Assembly: GCA_027451165.1 (NCBI GenBank)
Contig: DAIDJX010000222.1
Location: forward strand, 1-5,591
Direction of reading: 5' to 3'
Source of the DNA: Prolixibacteraceae bacterium
Lineage (GTDB): Bacteria; Bacteroidota; Bacteroidia; Bacteroidales; Prolixibacteraceae
Length of the DNA stretch: 5,591 nt
Of this stretch, positions 5,116 to 5,591 are shown piece after piece. Under the pieces are notes generated by a model that saw nothing but the letters and a program-made list of their open reading frames with translations, ran no database searches and was not told the origin of the DNA. Position 1 is the stretch's first letter; each line of letters begins with the position of its first letter. The position numbers and the translations under genes were made by a program.

Positions 5116-5591
5116 ATGTACATCGTTGATTCTTACACCCTGGCAGTTATATTCTGCATCATCACCATGCTCGGATGGGGTTCGTGGGCCAACACCCTGA
5201 AAATGGCCCCCGGGAAATGGGAATTTCCCCTGTATTACTGGGACTATTCCATCGGATTGGTACTTACCACGTTGTTGTTCGGACTGACCCTGGGCAGTAC
5301 TGGGGAGGAAGGCCGCTCTTTTCTGACTGATCTCGGACAGGCCAATGGGAAAGCCCTGGGCTCTGCTTTTTTGGGCGGAGTGATTTTCAATCTGTCCAAC
5401 CTGGGAGTTGTTGCGGCTACGGCCATTGCCGGTATGTCTGTGGCCTTTCCGATTGCCGTCGGACTGGCATTGGTTGTCGGGGTGGTCGTTAACTACATTG
5501 CTACGCCGGTTGGTAACCCCTGGATGCTCTTCTTCGGTCTGGCCCTGGTGGTGGTGGCCATTCTGGTGGATACGGCTGCTTATAAAAAACT
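5116..5591 (+). CDS. Inner-membrane permease, ureide permease/DMT type (RusT-like), 5' part
   Basis: The frame from ATG 5116 is open to the end of the window and gives 158 residues of a multi-span membrane protein cut by the edge. Hydrophobic segments lie at about 7-25, 45-60, 80-105, 109-128 and 135-153. The opening MYIVDSYTLA, GWGSWANTLK (20-29), YYWDYSIGL (40-48), LTLGSTG (57-63) and the FNLSNLG region (91-97) resemble plant ureide permeases (UPS, drug/metabolite transporter superfamily), which carry allantoin, uracil and xanthine. Bacteroidota homologues are often annotated as GRP-type sugar or DMT permeases, and one, RusT, sits in the Bacteroides ribose-utilisation locus. Import of ribose or of a nucleobase/ureide are both plausible, and the nucleoside hydrolase in the same window fits either. 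The substrate cannot be fixed from sequence. The first in-frame ATG matches the family N-terminus. There is no Shine-Dalgarno sequence; a 7-bp repeat precedes the start. Confidence 0.85.
   Translation, partial: MYIVDSYTLAVIFCIITMLGWGSWANTLKMAPGKWEFPLYYWDYSIGLVLTTLLFGLTLGSTGEEGRSFLTDLGQANGKALGSAFLGGVIFNLSNLGVVAATAIAGMSVAFPIAVGLALVVGVVVNYIATPVGNPWMLFFGLALVVVAILVDTAAYKK

Overview
This window looks like a piece of a Bacteroidota (Bacteroidetes) chromosome of middling GC content. The gene set is typical of that phylum: a secreted serine hydrolase, a secreted nucleoside hydrolase and a GH16 lipoprotein. All five visible start codons follow A/T-rich leaders without a clear Shine-Dalgarno sequence, as is usual there. 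The protein families are clear; the genus cannot be read from the sequence.

Layout. Positions 1-3842 hold four plus-strand genes with gaps of only 50-66 bp: the 3' part of a beta-lactamase-fold serine hydrolase (1-753), a nucleoside hydrolase with a signal peptide (804-1793), GMP reductase guaC (1860-2897) and a GH16 glucanase-like lipoprotein (2952-3842). A glycerate 2-kinase (3849-4982) lies convergently on the minus strand, with 6 bp between the two stop codons. After a 133-bp divergent spacer, a plus-strand inner-membrane permease of the ureide permease/DMT type begins at 5116 and runs off the right edge. I saw no rRNA, tRNA, CRISPR array, transposase or phage gene. No stretch over 300 bp lacks a gene.

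How the genes may work together. The exported nucleoside hydrolase would split nucleosides into base and ribose outside the cytoplasm. The permease at the right edge could import one of those products. GuaC returns guanine nucleotides to the IMP pool. This suggests a nucleoside/ribose scavenging theme, partly like the ribose-utilisation (rus) loci of Bacteroides, but the GH16 enzyme and glycerate kinase in between have no obvious place in it. The grouping is inference.

The most unusual feature is between the genes. Each of the four gaps that precede a plus-strand start codon carries a different short tandem repeat with a 7-10 bp period (754-801, 1795-1829, 2908-2934, 5077-5111). The convergent 6-bp gap has none. 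I did not find strong evidence of a new multi-gene system.
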